Shown piece after piece: positions 56,205 through 63,616 of a stretch of 64,000 nucleotides of DNA. The notes beneath the pieces were generated by a model. That model was not told the origin of the DNA. It worked only from the letters and a program-made list of their open reading frames with translations, and searched no databases. The DNA comes from Peiella sedimenti. GTDB taxonomy: Bacteria > Pseudomonadota > Alphaproteobacteria > Caulobacterales > Caulobacteraceae. Made by a program: the position numbers and the translations under genes. Location of the stretch: the NCBI RefSeq assembly GCF_030504955.1, contig NZ_JAUKTR010000005.1:62001-126000 (forward strand). Direction: 5' to 3'. The stretch's first letter is position 1. Each line of letters opens with the position of its first letter.

Positions 56205-57041
56205 CTAGGAACTTGGGGCAGACAGCGGTTCAGAGGGGGCATCGCCCGGTGACTCCTGCATGAACCAGAAGTCGTCAGCTGCCTCGAAGGTCGGCTGGAT
56301 TTCCTTCACCCGGAAGAGACCGCAGTTCACGACCCTAGCAACGTCGGGGTTAAACAGGGCGATGTTGTAACCGTCCACACCGAACGCGCTCTTGTAGGCA
56401 ACGCCGCCATAACCAGCTTGCTTAAAGGTCTCCGCCAGGATTTGGGTCGCGGCGTAATCGGCCTCGTTGTCTGAGCGCGCCAGGGGTTCAGCGAAAGCGC
56501 GGTCGATGTGGGACCACACGGCCTCCTTACGGAGATCTGCATCGGGCTCTTCGAAATAGAACGGCGTCCTTTGGTGGCCGCGGGTGCAGTCGACGACCTC
56601 AAGGTCCTGCAGCAAGCGGAGCTGACCCACCGATACATAGGAGCCAACCCAAGGCCGCACTTCCGACATAGCGGTTTCTTTTGTGGTGGCGACGTAGAGA
56701 CTGGGAATTCCGCGCGGGTTCGCACGTCCGTCCGAAGCGCGACCCGAGAGGGGCTTCATTCGACTGGCAGAATATGCGCATGGGATCTCGATCTCGGCTT
56801 CCTCGGGGCCCGTAAGCCGCCAGTCATGCCCAAGCTGCGCCCGCCAAAAGTGCGATCCCGCCTTTAGGGTGCCGACCCGTTCCCGGCAGGTCTCCAAGAC
56901 CGTCTGTAGGAAGGTCTCGCTTGCTGCGGTGCGGACGTAACGGAGCTCACTGCGGACCGACTGCTGGAAGATCCAAAAGCTACGCCAGGACGGGAATTCG
57001 TGGAGGGCCGGTTCTCCGGCCATGGGCGGCATCTCGGACAT
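56205..57041 (-). CDS. RES-domain protein (NAD-degrading toxin family)
   Basis: 278 residues from the ATG at 57041; an ATG at 57023 is also possible. The RES pattern is visible: HFWRAQLG, then NPRGIPSLYVATTKETAMSE, VVDCTRGH and YAATQILAETFKQAGYGGVA. RES proteins of Xre-RES modules break down NAD+. It is longer than typical RES toxins, with about 60 extra N-terminal residues, and no Xre antitoxin gene is adjacent, so it may be a stand-alone or housekeeping-type RES protein. Confidence 0.78.
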   Translation of the reverse strand: MSEMPPMAGEPALHEFPSWRSFWIFQQSVRSELRYVRTAASETFLQTVLETCRERVGTLKAGSHFWRAQLGHDWRLTGPEEAEIEIPCAYSASRMKPLSGRASDGRANPRGIPSLYVATTKETAMSEVRPWVGSYVSVGQLRLLQDLEVVDCTRGHQRTPFYFEEPDADLRKEAVWSHIDRAFAEPLARSDNEADYAATQILAETFKQAGYGGVAYKSAFGVDGYNIALFNPDVARVVNCGLFRVKEIQPTFEAADDFWFMQESPGDAPSEPLSAPSS

Positions 57042-57189
57042 CGCCACAGTTATGGCGCAAGAGGGCCCGGGTGAGGAATCTGTTTCAACTCGATCGGCGC
57101 AACGGTTCGGCTGCGGTGCTTCTGAGTCGCCGGTGAACGTCCGAAATGCGGCTTGGAGCCAACGTCTGCACCTGGCGCAGGGCGGTCGT

Positions 57190-57600
57190 TCAGCGACGAC
57201 CCCGCCGCCAATCCTCTGGTGGAACAAACTCGGTGGTCCACATGCCTAGGCGCTGCCGTCGGGCCCGCGTTTCCTCGGTGAGGTAGTCCCGGCTGTAGCG
57301 CACATAGGCCAAGGCCCAGCCCTCGCCGACCAGCGCACCGGCTATATCGCGTCCCGCAACGCGGCACGTGGCGATGATCCGCCGATAGCGATCGCGGGAC
57401 CGGCCCGTACAGTTCACCGGCCGCCGTCCGATGATCGCGACGAGGCGTGCTCGGGACTCGGCTCCGCAGGCCAGGGGCCCGCAGGTCTGGCGCAACTCAG
57501 GTGCATCGATGCCATGCAGGCGAATACGTTCATCGCCAATACGGAGTGTATCCCCGTCGATGACGTAGGCGGATCCGCTGACATCCAGATCGGCGATCAT
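57190..57600 (-). CDS. Staphylococcal-nuclease-like thermonuclease
   Basis: 136 residues. The SNase core is present: YVIDGDTLRI (Asp15, Asp17), RLHGIDAPELRQTC, RDRYRRIIATC and GWALAYVRYS. The start overlaps the stop of the excalibur-domain gene by 4 bp, so the two are expressed together. No signal peptide is evident; the N-terminus begins close to the fold. Confidence 0.85.
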   Translation of the reverse strand: MIADLDVSGSAYVIDGDTLRIGDERIRLHGIDAPELRQTCGPLACGAESRARLVAIIGRRPVNCTGRSRDRYRRIIATCRVAGRDIAGALVGEGWALAYVRYSRDYLTEETRARRQRLGMWTTEFVPPEDWRRGRR

Positions 57601-57914
57601 TCGCAGCCAATCCCATCACCATCACGGTCCAGATGAGGACCATAGCCCGGCTCGCCTCGCAGGACGGGCGCTGCGCCGGCGGCCCGGGCTGCTGCACAGT
57701 TCGCGAAGGGCCTGCCGTTTGCCAGTGGCCGAACAGGCGGGGCCTCCGGCCGCTGCGCTGACGGGCGCTCACTGTCACCGGGAGCCCTATGGCAGTGCCG
57801 CGCTCCGGAGCGACGGTCCCTGTGGCACCCATCAGCGGCCAAGCCGCCCGGATGGGCGCTGACGGCACCAGCGGTGACGAGGCTGAGAGCCAGCAGGACT
57901 GCGGCGCACTTCAT
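57597..57914 (-). CDS. Exported YHYH/excalibur calcium-binding protein
   Basis: 105 residues from the ATG at 57914, with GGGGGAGAGG upstream. A signal peptide (MKCAAVLLALSLVTAGAVSA) is followed by a His/Cys-rich stretch (ADGCHRDRRSGARHCHRAP) and a C-terminal excalibur motif (DRDGDGIGCE) that binds Ca2+. Such domains often accompany SNase proteins. It is coupled to the SNase gene. Confidence 0.8.
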   Translation of the reverse strand: MKCAAVLLALSLVTAGAVSAHPGGLAADGCHRDRRSGARHCHRAPGDSERPSAQRPEAPPVRPLANGRPFANCAAARAAGAAPVLRGEPGYGPHLDRDGDGIGCE

Positions 57915-57978
57915 GAACCTCTCCCCCTCAGCTGGGCGATGCCAGAGCCACCGCATTGCCCAACGGCTAAGCCCTACG

Positions 57979-58158
57979 CTACTGCGCGACGCTCGTCTGC
58001 AAAAGGGCAAGGATCGGCCCGCCCAGGGGCGTCAGGAGGAGGGCTAGGAGACCGATAGCAAGGAAGAAGGCCAGATTAATGCACCAAGCCGCGAAGGCCC
58101 GCGGCCGCTTCCAGGGAAGCGGCGGCCAGGGGAAGCCGTAGTTCGGTTCACGATCCAT
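57979..58158 (-). CDS. 59-residue membrane protein
   Basis: A short gene with ATG at 58158 and TAG at 57979. It encodes MDREPNYGFPWPPLPWKR, then one membrane helix (INLAFFLAIGLLALLL) and a short tail. GGGGCGGTGG precedes the start. Single-helix proteins of this kind are common near SNase/excalibur genes. Function is unknown. Confidence 0.5.
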   Translation of the reverse strand: MDREPNYGFPWPPLPWKRPRAFAAWCINLAFFLAIGLLALLLTPLGGPILALLQTSVAQ

Positions 58159-58270
58159 CCACCGCCCCTTCGGTTCAGTGCGTCAGCATTGGATTGCGCA
58201 AGACGCAGTGTGGAAAGCTCGGCAATACCGATAGGGAAGCGTCGGCCCAACCTCGGGGCGCGGCTGGTCT

Positions 58271-58471
58271 CTAGCCACGATCGCGTACGGCACGGAGTGT
58301 TCGGAGCTGATTTTGGGTGTGCTTCATCGCGGCTCGTGCGTCACCCAGTGCCGCTGACGCAGCCTGAGAGGGAGAACTCAGAGCCCTGGCCCGTGCAATG
58401 GCCTCGTCGGCTTTCTCCTCACGCAGCCGGTCTTCTAACTCGTTGATCTCATCATCATGAGGGCTCGCCAT
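58271..58471 (-). CDS. Small helical protein
   Basis: 66 residues, almost entirely helical and charged (INELEDRLREEKADEAIARA). It has no known motif. The composition looks like a real gene but the ribosome site is weak. Confidence 0.45.
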   Translation of the reverse strand: MASPHDDEINELEDRLREEKADEAIARARALSSPSQAASAALGDARAAMKHTQNQLRTLRAVRDRG

Positions 58472-58569
58472 TGCCGTAAGATGTCGGGATCCCGTCGGAT
58501 CATCAAGGATAGCCTGCAGAGCCTGGCCAGCAGGCCTTCGATTGAGGACGTCAGGACTTCACCTAAACC

Positions 58570-58716
58570 TTACGCCACTGATCGCTCCTCAATCGTCCGA
58601 CACCGGGCCTTGCACCATTCGAACTGACTAGGGTGCTCAAGCGCCCATTCGTAGCTCGTCGCACACAGCGCCTGGAGCGTCTCTGTAGGGACCAAAGGTT
58701 GTTGTGTAGTGTCCGT
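58570..58716 (-). pseudogene. Repeat copy 1: 48-codon small gene with lost start (ACG)
   Basis: The frame encodes TDTTQQPLVPTETLQALCAT followed by SYEWALEHPSQFEWC, the same protein as the copies at 61045-61218 and 63617-63763. In those the first codon is ATG; here it is ACG, and a TAG lies four codons upstream. It is probably not translated or only weakly so. Confidence 0.6.
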
Positions 58717-59086
58717 AGCACCCAGCTAGCGGTCGCAATGTGCGTCCAACTGCACGGGTACGGTCCAAAGTTCCCGCTGTCATACCATCAGGCGACCTAC
58801 AGCTCGCCGAGCGACACGCGTCTGCCGGCTGGGCCCGTGAGACCCATCACCTCGATCAACTCCATCTGGAAGATGGCTGCCTCGTTGATGGTTTCGCCGA
58901 GCATGGCGATGAGCTCGAGGGAGCTGAGGATGAGCTCGAAGAACGCATCATCCCTGCTCCCTGGCTTTGGTGCGCCTATGGTGTTCGTTGTCATAGGAGG
59001 AGTGCTTGGCTACTAAGCGCCGGATCGACCACCCGGCCTAGGCATCATGAGCGCGGCAGGGGAGTTTGAAACGGCGGTGGTTCGGC
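58621..59086. repeat. Long repeat, copy 1 (about 466 bp)
   Basis: It is nearly identical to 61123-61592, from GAACTG through the small-gene pair to GTTTGAAACGGCGG. The best-matched part is about 97% identical by eye (six differences in 198 bp). It borders the left side of the MBL/membrane-protein module. Confidence 0.9.
58797..58994 (-). CDS. 65-residue repeat-encoded protein, copy 1
   Basis: 65 residues beginning MTTNTIGAPKPGSRDDAFF, with a central hydrophobic helix (LILSSLELIAMLGE). It differs from copy 2 by four residues; of six base changes two are silent. There is no good ribosome site. It lies upstream of the 48-codon remnant on the same strand. Function is unknown. Confidence 0.5.
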   Translation of the reverse strand: MTTNTIGAPKPGSRDDAFFELILSSLELIAMLGETINEAAIFQMELIEVMGLTGPAGRRVSLGEL

Positions 59087-59191
59087 GCCGACAGCACCAC
59101 ATTAGGTTGTCCACAGGGGTTCAGTTGCATCCCGAGTGGTACTATGGTCCGAGAAAGCGCACTCGATTCATTAACCCTTCACCCCACCACC

Positions 59192-60283
59192 ATGGCAGAC
59201 TTTTTTGAAATAGATATCCTTCCGGTCGAAACAAAGAAGAGCGGCGACGCTTTAGCCCTTCGCTATCGCTTAGACGGTCTAACTTGGGTTCATGTAGTCG
59301 ATGGCGGATACCAGTCGACCGGGCCTGCAGTCGTTGAGCACATAGCCAAGTACTATGACGGCGCGACTTATATAGACAACGTCGTTGTGACTCACCCAGA
59401 TGGTGATCACGCTGGTGGTCTGCGCACGGTGCTTGAGGAGTGTGAGGTTGGCACGCTCTGGATGCTGAGGCCGTGGCTATATGCTGCAGAGATCATTGAT
59501 CGGTTCACGAGGTTCTCTTCTGTAGAGAACCTGGAGCGTCGCTTGCGAGAGGTTTATCCGAATTTAGTCGCGCTTGAAGAAATTGCCATTCGCAAGGGCA
59601 TACCGATCGAAGATCCATTCCAGGGAACGACCATAGGACATTTCCATGTCCTAGCGCCGACAAAGGCGAGGTACCTGGACCTAGTGGTGGCCTCGGAGCG
59701 CACTCCCGAATCCGTGAAGGAAGCGGAGGAAACCGCCCTCACCAAGGTGGGATCGTTCTTCGAAGCGACAGCAGCCCGGCTCGTAAATCTGGTTAAGGCA
59801 GCCTGGGGTGAAGAGAGCTTCTCTACTCAGGAGACAAGTGCTGAGAATGAGATGAGTGTAGTTCAGTATGCCGAACTCCTAGGTGAGCGAATCGTGTTGA
59901 CCGGAGATGCCGGCCGAGCAGGCCTCGCAGAGGCGGCCGACTATGCTCCATTGGTAGGACTTCAGCTCCCGGGAGTGGATCGCTTCCAGGTCCCGCACCA
60001 TGCATCGCGACGCAACGTCTCAACAGAACTGCTCGATCGATGGCTCGGGCCGCGATTGGCAACCCAGCCAGCGAGGGGCGAGGAGAAATTTACCGCGTTC
60101 ATCAGCTCGGCACTGGAAGACCCAGACCACCCTCGCGACTCGGTTGTGCGCGCACTGATCCACCGTGGGGCAAGGGTTATTGCTACCGAAGGGGTTGGCA
60201 AGCGCACTGGCCACAACGCACCTCGCCGGGATGGCTGGGTTGCGGCGACGCCACTCGCTTATCCAGAGGCAAACGAGGAGTAG
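59192..60283 (+). CDS. ComEC-type metallo-beta-lactamase-fold hydrolase
   Basis: 363 residues from the ATG at 59192. The metal site VTHPDGDHAGG (His68, Asp70, Asp72, His73) has the HxDxDH form of ComEC/Rec2 hydrolases. VLTGDAG (about 240) and the later VPHHAS supply the remaining ligands. ComEC-like enzymes degrade DNA or other phosphodiesters. It is followed after 5 bp by a membrane-protein gene, and the pair is bounded by the two repeats. GC is lower than the chromosome. Confidence 0.85.
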   Translation: MADFFEIDILPVETKKSGDALALRYRLDGLTWVHVVDGGYQSTGPAVVEHIAKYYDGATYIDNVVVTHPDGDHAGGLRTVLEECEVGTLWMLRPWLYAAEIIDRFTRFSSVENLERRLREVYPNLVALEEIAIRKGIPIEDPFQGTTIGHFHVLAPTKARYLDLVVASERTPESVKEAEETALTKVGSFFEATAARLVNLVKAAWGEESFSTQETSAENEMSVVQYAELLGERIVLTGDAGRAGLAEAADYAPLVGLQLPGVDRFQVPHHASRRNVSTELLDRWLGPRLATQPARGEEKFTAFISSALEDPDHPRDSVVRALIHRGARVIATEGVGKRTGHNAPRRDGWVAATPLAYPEANEE

Positions 60284-60288
60284 GCAAA

Positions 60289-61041
60289 ATGGCTAATCCT
60301 CTTGAAAACCTGTTCGATTCATACTCACGTCAGGCGCGCGTCTACCCAGCGCTCCTCGTCTTATTGCCTGTCATTGTGACTGTCTGGTCCTGGTTCCCTG
60401 AGACCGTATTGGGAAGCGTCGGGGGAGCGATTGCGACACTCGCAATCTCCTGCGGAGCAGTCTTCTTCTTGGCTGACATCGCCCGAGCACAGGGAAAGCG
60501 GGTCGAGCGGCGTCTATTAGGCAAGTGGGGTGGATGGCCCACTACGCTCTGGATGCGTCATCAAGACCAAAGCTTAAACGAAGCAACACGGGCACGTTAC
60601 CACGCCAAACTGCAGAGCCGGGTGCCTGGCGGGGTCCCGACCCTTGCAGAAGAGCAGGCCGATCTTGCAGCTGCCGACCTCCGCTACGCCTCAGCAGTAG
60701 ATTGGTTGAAGGAACAGTGTCGCGGAGCAGACTTCCGACTCATCCATAAGGAGAATGCAAGCTACGGCTTTCGCCGAAATATGCTGGGTCTGCGGCCAGG
60801 CGGGGTCGCTCTTGCAGGCCTTGGCTGCATTGCGGTTTTGGGCTCAGTGTTTCAGCCAGTCGTGATTGGGGAGAAGACGCTCCCGGAGAGCGTTGCCAAC
60901 ATGCACTTTGAACTGGTTGTCGCGGCTCTAGTGACTGGCGTCTTTCTGGTCAGTTGGCTGTTGGTTGTTCGAGAGAGATGGGTTAGAGAGGCAGCTGACC
61001 AGTATGCACGAGCACTGCTATCTGCATGCGAGAATCTGTAG
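60289..61041 (+). CDS. Membrane protein partner of the MBL hydrolase
   Basis: 250 residues. Helices are predicted at about 18-37 (YPALLVLLPVIVTVWSW) and 42-64, then a soluble region, then helices at about 173-190 and 203-225. The arrangement suggests a four-helix membrane effector or channel. It starts 5 bp after the MBL gene. I do not recognise the family. Confidence 0.7.
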   Translation: MANPLENLFDSYSRQARVYPALLVLLPVIVTVWSWFPETVLGSVGGAIATLAISCGAVFFLADIARAQGKRVERRLLGKWGGWPTTLWMRHQDQSLNEATRARYHAKLQSRVPGGVPTLAEEQADLAAADLRYASAVDWLKEQCRGADFRLIHKENASYGFRRNMLGLRPGGVALAGLGCIAVLGSVFQPVVIGEKTLPESVANMHFELVVAALVTGVFLVSWLLVVRERWVREAADQYARALLSACENL

Positions 61042-61044
61042 ACT

Positions 61045-61218
61045 TTAGGACTTCTGGACTTCGTCCGTGTCCTGTGCGGCGCGCCTCTCCGCGTGCTGGC
61101 GGCAGCGCTTCAGGCACCACCTGAACTGTTCAGGGTGCTCAAGCGCCCATTCGTAGCTCGTCTCTGCGAGTGACCGGAGCGTCTCCAGGGGGACCAAAGG
61201 TTGCTGTCTATCGTTCAT
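61045..61218 (-). CDS. 57-residue repeat-encoded protein, copy 2
   Basis: ATG at 61218, TAA at 61045. The protein begins MNDRQQPLVPLETLRSLAET and continues SYEWALEHPEQFRWCLKRC, with a longer tail than the other copies. GGGAG lies two bases before the ATG, which is close. The same sequence forms the C-terminus of the recombinase frame at the right edge. Confidence 0.55.
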   Translation of the reverse strand: MNDRQQPLVPLETLRSLAETSYEWALEHPEQFRWCLKRCRQHAERRAAQDTDEVQKS

Positions 61219-61592
61219 AACTCCCAGCTAGCGGTCGCAATGTGCGTCCAACTGCATGGGGCACGGTTCCAAAGTTCCCGCTGTCATACCATCAGGCGAC
61301 CTACAGCTCGCTGAGCGACACGCGTCTGCCGGTTGGGCCCGTGAGACCCATCACCTCAATCAGCTCCATCTGGAAGATGGCTGCCTCGTTGATGGTTTCG
61401 CCGAGCATGGCGATGAGCTCGAGGGAGCTGAGGATGAGATCGAAGAACGCATCATCCCTGCTCCCTGGCCTTGGTGCGCCTATGGTGTTCGTTGTCATAC
61501 GAGGAGTGCTTGGCTGCTAAGCGCCGGATCGACCACGCCGGCCTAGGCATCATGGGCGCGGCAGCGGAGTTTGAAACGGCGGCGGCTTGGCA
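61123..61592. repeat. Long repeat, copy 2 (about 470 bp)
   Basis: Direct copy of 58621-59086. It separates the MBL module from the ubiquitin-like module. Divergence increases toward the GAACTG end, where the small gene differs more. Confidence 0.9.
61301..61498 (-). CDS. 65-residue repeat-encoded protein, copy 2
   Basis: 65 residues, 61 identical to copy 1 at 58797-58994 (K to R, E to D, A to T and G to S changes). The central hydrophobic helix is unchanged. It is followed on the same strand by the 57-residue gene after 82 bp, so the two may be a small operon. Confidence 0.5.
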   Translation of the reverse strand: MTTNTIGAPRPGSRDDAFFDLILSSLELIAMLGETINEAAIFQMELIEVMGLTGPTGRRVSLSEL

Positions 61593-61743
61593 CACCGATA
61601 CACGGCCCCTACGTCCAAAAAAGTCGCATCGGGTACATACCCTCAACGCGGTTCCTGCGCTTGCGCAGATTCTCTCAAAGGGGGAGAATGACATCAGGAT
61701 GGTCTCGCGCGCCGAGGGACTTTTATCACTAAGAGATAACACC

Positions 61744-62016
61744 ATGAGCAAACCCGAGCAGGACAACGGTCGCGGAAGCGACAAAGAAGTGACTATATTC
61801 GTTGGTGAAGACGAGCACATCGTGCCGAAGGCGAAGATTTCGTACGACGCCATTGTTGCGCTCTATCTCAAGGATGGCGGACATGCGTCAGCTGAATACC
61901 TTGTGAAGTACTCCCACGGTCATTCATCTGACTCGAGCGGAACGCTGGCACCAGGTAAGGATGTGATGGTACACGATGGCATGCGATTTAGAGTTTCAGG
62001 AACTGGCGAATCGTAA
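61744..62016 (+). CDS. Multiubiquitin-family ubiquitin-like protein
   Basis: 90 residues. It holds one ubiquitin-like domain of the bacterial multiubiquitin type: EVTIFVGEDEHIVPKAKISY, then a helix (DAIVALYLKDG), YLVKYSHG, and the closing VHDGMRFRVSGTGES. It is the first gene of a three-gene set, and the ThiF gene overlaps its 3' end by 41 bp. It would be the modifier activated by the E1-like enzyme. No C-terminal di-glycine is visible. Confidence 0.8.
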   Translation: MSKPEQDNGRGSDKEVTIFVGEDEHIVPKAKISYDAIVALYLKDGGHASAEYLVKYSHGHSSDSSGTLAPGKDVMVHDGMRFRVSGTGES

Positions 62017-63175
62017 TCCGTTCCTTCGGGATCTGGACGAACAAGGCTATGAGGTCGATTTTATAAGCGGCCACATCGTTGTTTTTGGCCTACCCTACCT
62101 TAAGGCAGATGGCTCGCTTGGTTACGGGGATCTAGCAACTCCGTGCGAGCCGACAGCCGACGGAATCATAGATGTGCCGGAGGATCATCAAGCGTGGTTT
62201 CGTGGTGATCGCCCGCACGATCAAAGTGGGCGTCAGCTACGCCTGGGCGGCGGCCCCCACGCAATCGTCATAACGGAGACGCTCAGAACGGATCACTCAT
62301 TCTCGTTTAAATTGAACGAAGGAGGGGCAATGCGGCCGTATCACTCGTTCGAAGAAAAGATCCAAACCTACATCGACGCCATAGTTCCACCTGCCCTGGC
62401 CGCACATCCTGACGCAACACCGCTCCGAGGAATCTCAATTAAAGCTGCGAAACACGAGAGCCCCTTACGACTGCCGGACACGCTTTCATCTCGCTATCAT
62501 ATGAATGACCTCTCCGCTCGGCTCTTAGGTAAGAGGGTGGCAATCATCGGTCTTGGGGGAACGGGCTCTTACATTCTCGATTTCATCGCACGCACCCACC
62601 TGGCAGAGATTGTGCTGTTTGATGATGACAAACTTCACATCCACACGTTCTTTCGATTTCCTGGATTTATGAAGCCCGTTACAGGCAAAAAGGTCGATGT
62701 GCTCGCGAGGGTTTACGACGGTTGGCATGGAGCCATCTCCGCCAAGCCCGAGCGCATCACGCAGGAGAACATTGAGAGCCTTGCGGGATTCGATTTCGTT
62801 TTCGTCTCGGTCGATCATGGCCCTTCCCGTGTCCTCATAGTGGACTGGCTCACGTCGCACGACGTCCCGTTCGTCGACTGTGGCATGGGACTGAACAGGG
62901 GGGTGGGCGGCCTTAGTGGGATCGTTCGTATTACCGGCACCGATCGAGACGCCTACACACAGACCGCTGGCTCTGTGCACCTACCTGCCGGAGACCCGGT
63001 CGGCGGCGAGTATAGGCGCCAGGGTCAGATCGCTGAGATGAATGCACTCAATGCCGCGCTCGCAGTGATCAGATTCAAGCAGCATTTTGGGATATATGAG
63101 CACCTAGACGACGGGATCTCGTATCTGTTCGACAGCGCTACCTACGAGATGGACTCTAAAAAGAGGACGTCATGA
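61976..63175 (+). CDS. E1-like ThiF-family protein with N-terminal DUF6791-like domain
   Basis: 399 residues. The C-terminal half is an E1/ThiF Rossmann domain with GLGGTGS at 192-198, the acidic strand IVLFDDDKLHIHTFFR, and a cysteine in VDCGMGLNR (about 304) that could be catalytic. The N-terminal 180 residues match the region that precedes ThiF in multiubiquitin operons. It should adenylate the ubiquitin-like protein. The next gene overlaps its stop by 4 bp. No separate E2 or JAB protease gene is present. Confidence 0.83.
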   Translation: MACDLEFQELANRNPFLRDLDEQGYEVDFISGHIVVFGLPYLKADGSLGYGDLATPCEPTADGIIDVPEDHQAWFRGDRPHDQSGRQLRLGGGPHAIVITETLRTDHSFSFKLNEGGAMRPYHSFEEKIQTYIDAIVPPALAAHPDATPLRGISIKAAKHESPLRLPDTLSSRYHMNDLSARLLGKRVAIIGLGGTGSYILDFIARTHLAEIVLFDDDKLHIHTFFRFPGFMKPVTGKKVDVLARVYDGWHGAISAKPERITQENIESLAGFDFVFVSVDHGPSRVLIVDWLTSHDVPFVDCGMGLNRGVGGLSGIVRITGTDRDAYTQTAGSVHLPAGDPVGGEYRRQGQIAEMNALNAALAVIRFKQHFGIYEHLDDGISYLFDSATYEMDSKKRTS

Positions 63176-63567
63176 GATATCGATACGAGGAGGTGACAAA
63201 GACGCCAAAACCGCTTGAGGCTGGTATCGTATACCATAATCCGAGTTTCGAGCTGGCTACATTGTTATGTGCGTGCGGGTGCGGCCACAAGGTTACGCTT
63301 TTAGTCCCCGACGGACACAGGGTGATCAACAACAGCGGATACGCAACCATAACACCCTCGATCGGCGTGTTCGATGCGCCATGCATGTCGCACTACTTCA
63401 TTACGAATGGGCATGTGCGTATGTTGATGCCATTCCGTGGCGCGCAGGCGGCCTCTGTTATGCGGTCACAGATCGCTAGGCATGCGCGTCGCGATGAGAA
63501 ACCGGTTGAGGAAGCACGAGGTTTTTGGGCGGGTCTTAAAAAACTCTGGAAACGCTTCTTTCGATAG
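63172..63567 (+). CDS. DUF6527 zinc-binding protein
   Basis: 131 residues. Likely metal ligands are CACGCGH (Cys33, Cys35, Cys37, His39) and a second group at Cys71, His74 and His81 (CMSHYFITNGH). The C-terminus is basic with a Trp-rich helix (FWAGLKKLWKRFF) that could touch membranes. DUF6527 genes regularly end multiubiquitin-ThiF operons. The activity is unknown; a protease or conjugation factor is possible. Confidence 0.75.
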   Translation: MRYRYEEVTKTPKPLEAGIVYHNPSFELATLLCACGCGHKVTLLVPDGHRVINNSGYATITPSIGVFDAPCMSHYFITNGHVRMLMPFRGAQAASVMRSQIARHARRDEKPVEEARGFWAGLKKLWKRFFR

Positions 63568-63616
63568 GTGTGTCGCGGGGACTTTGGGACGTTAGGACTT
63601 CGACTTCGTCCCCACC

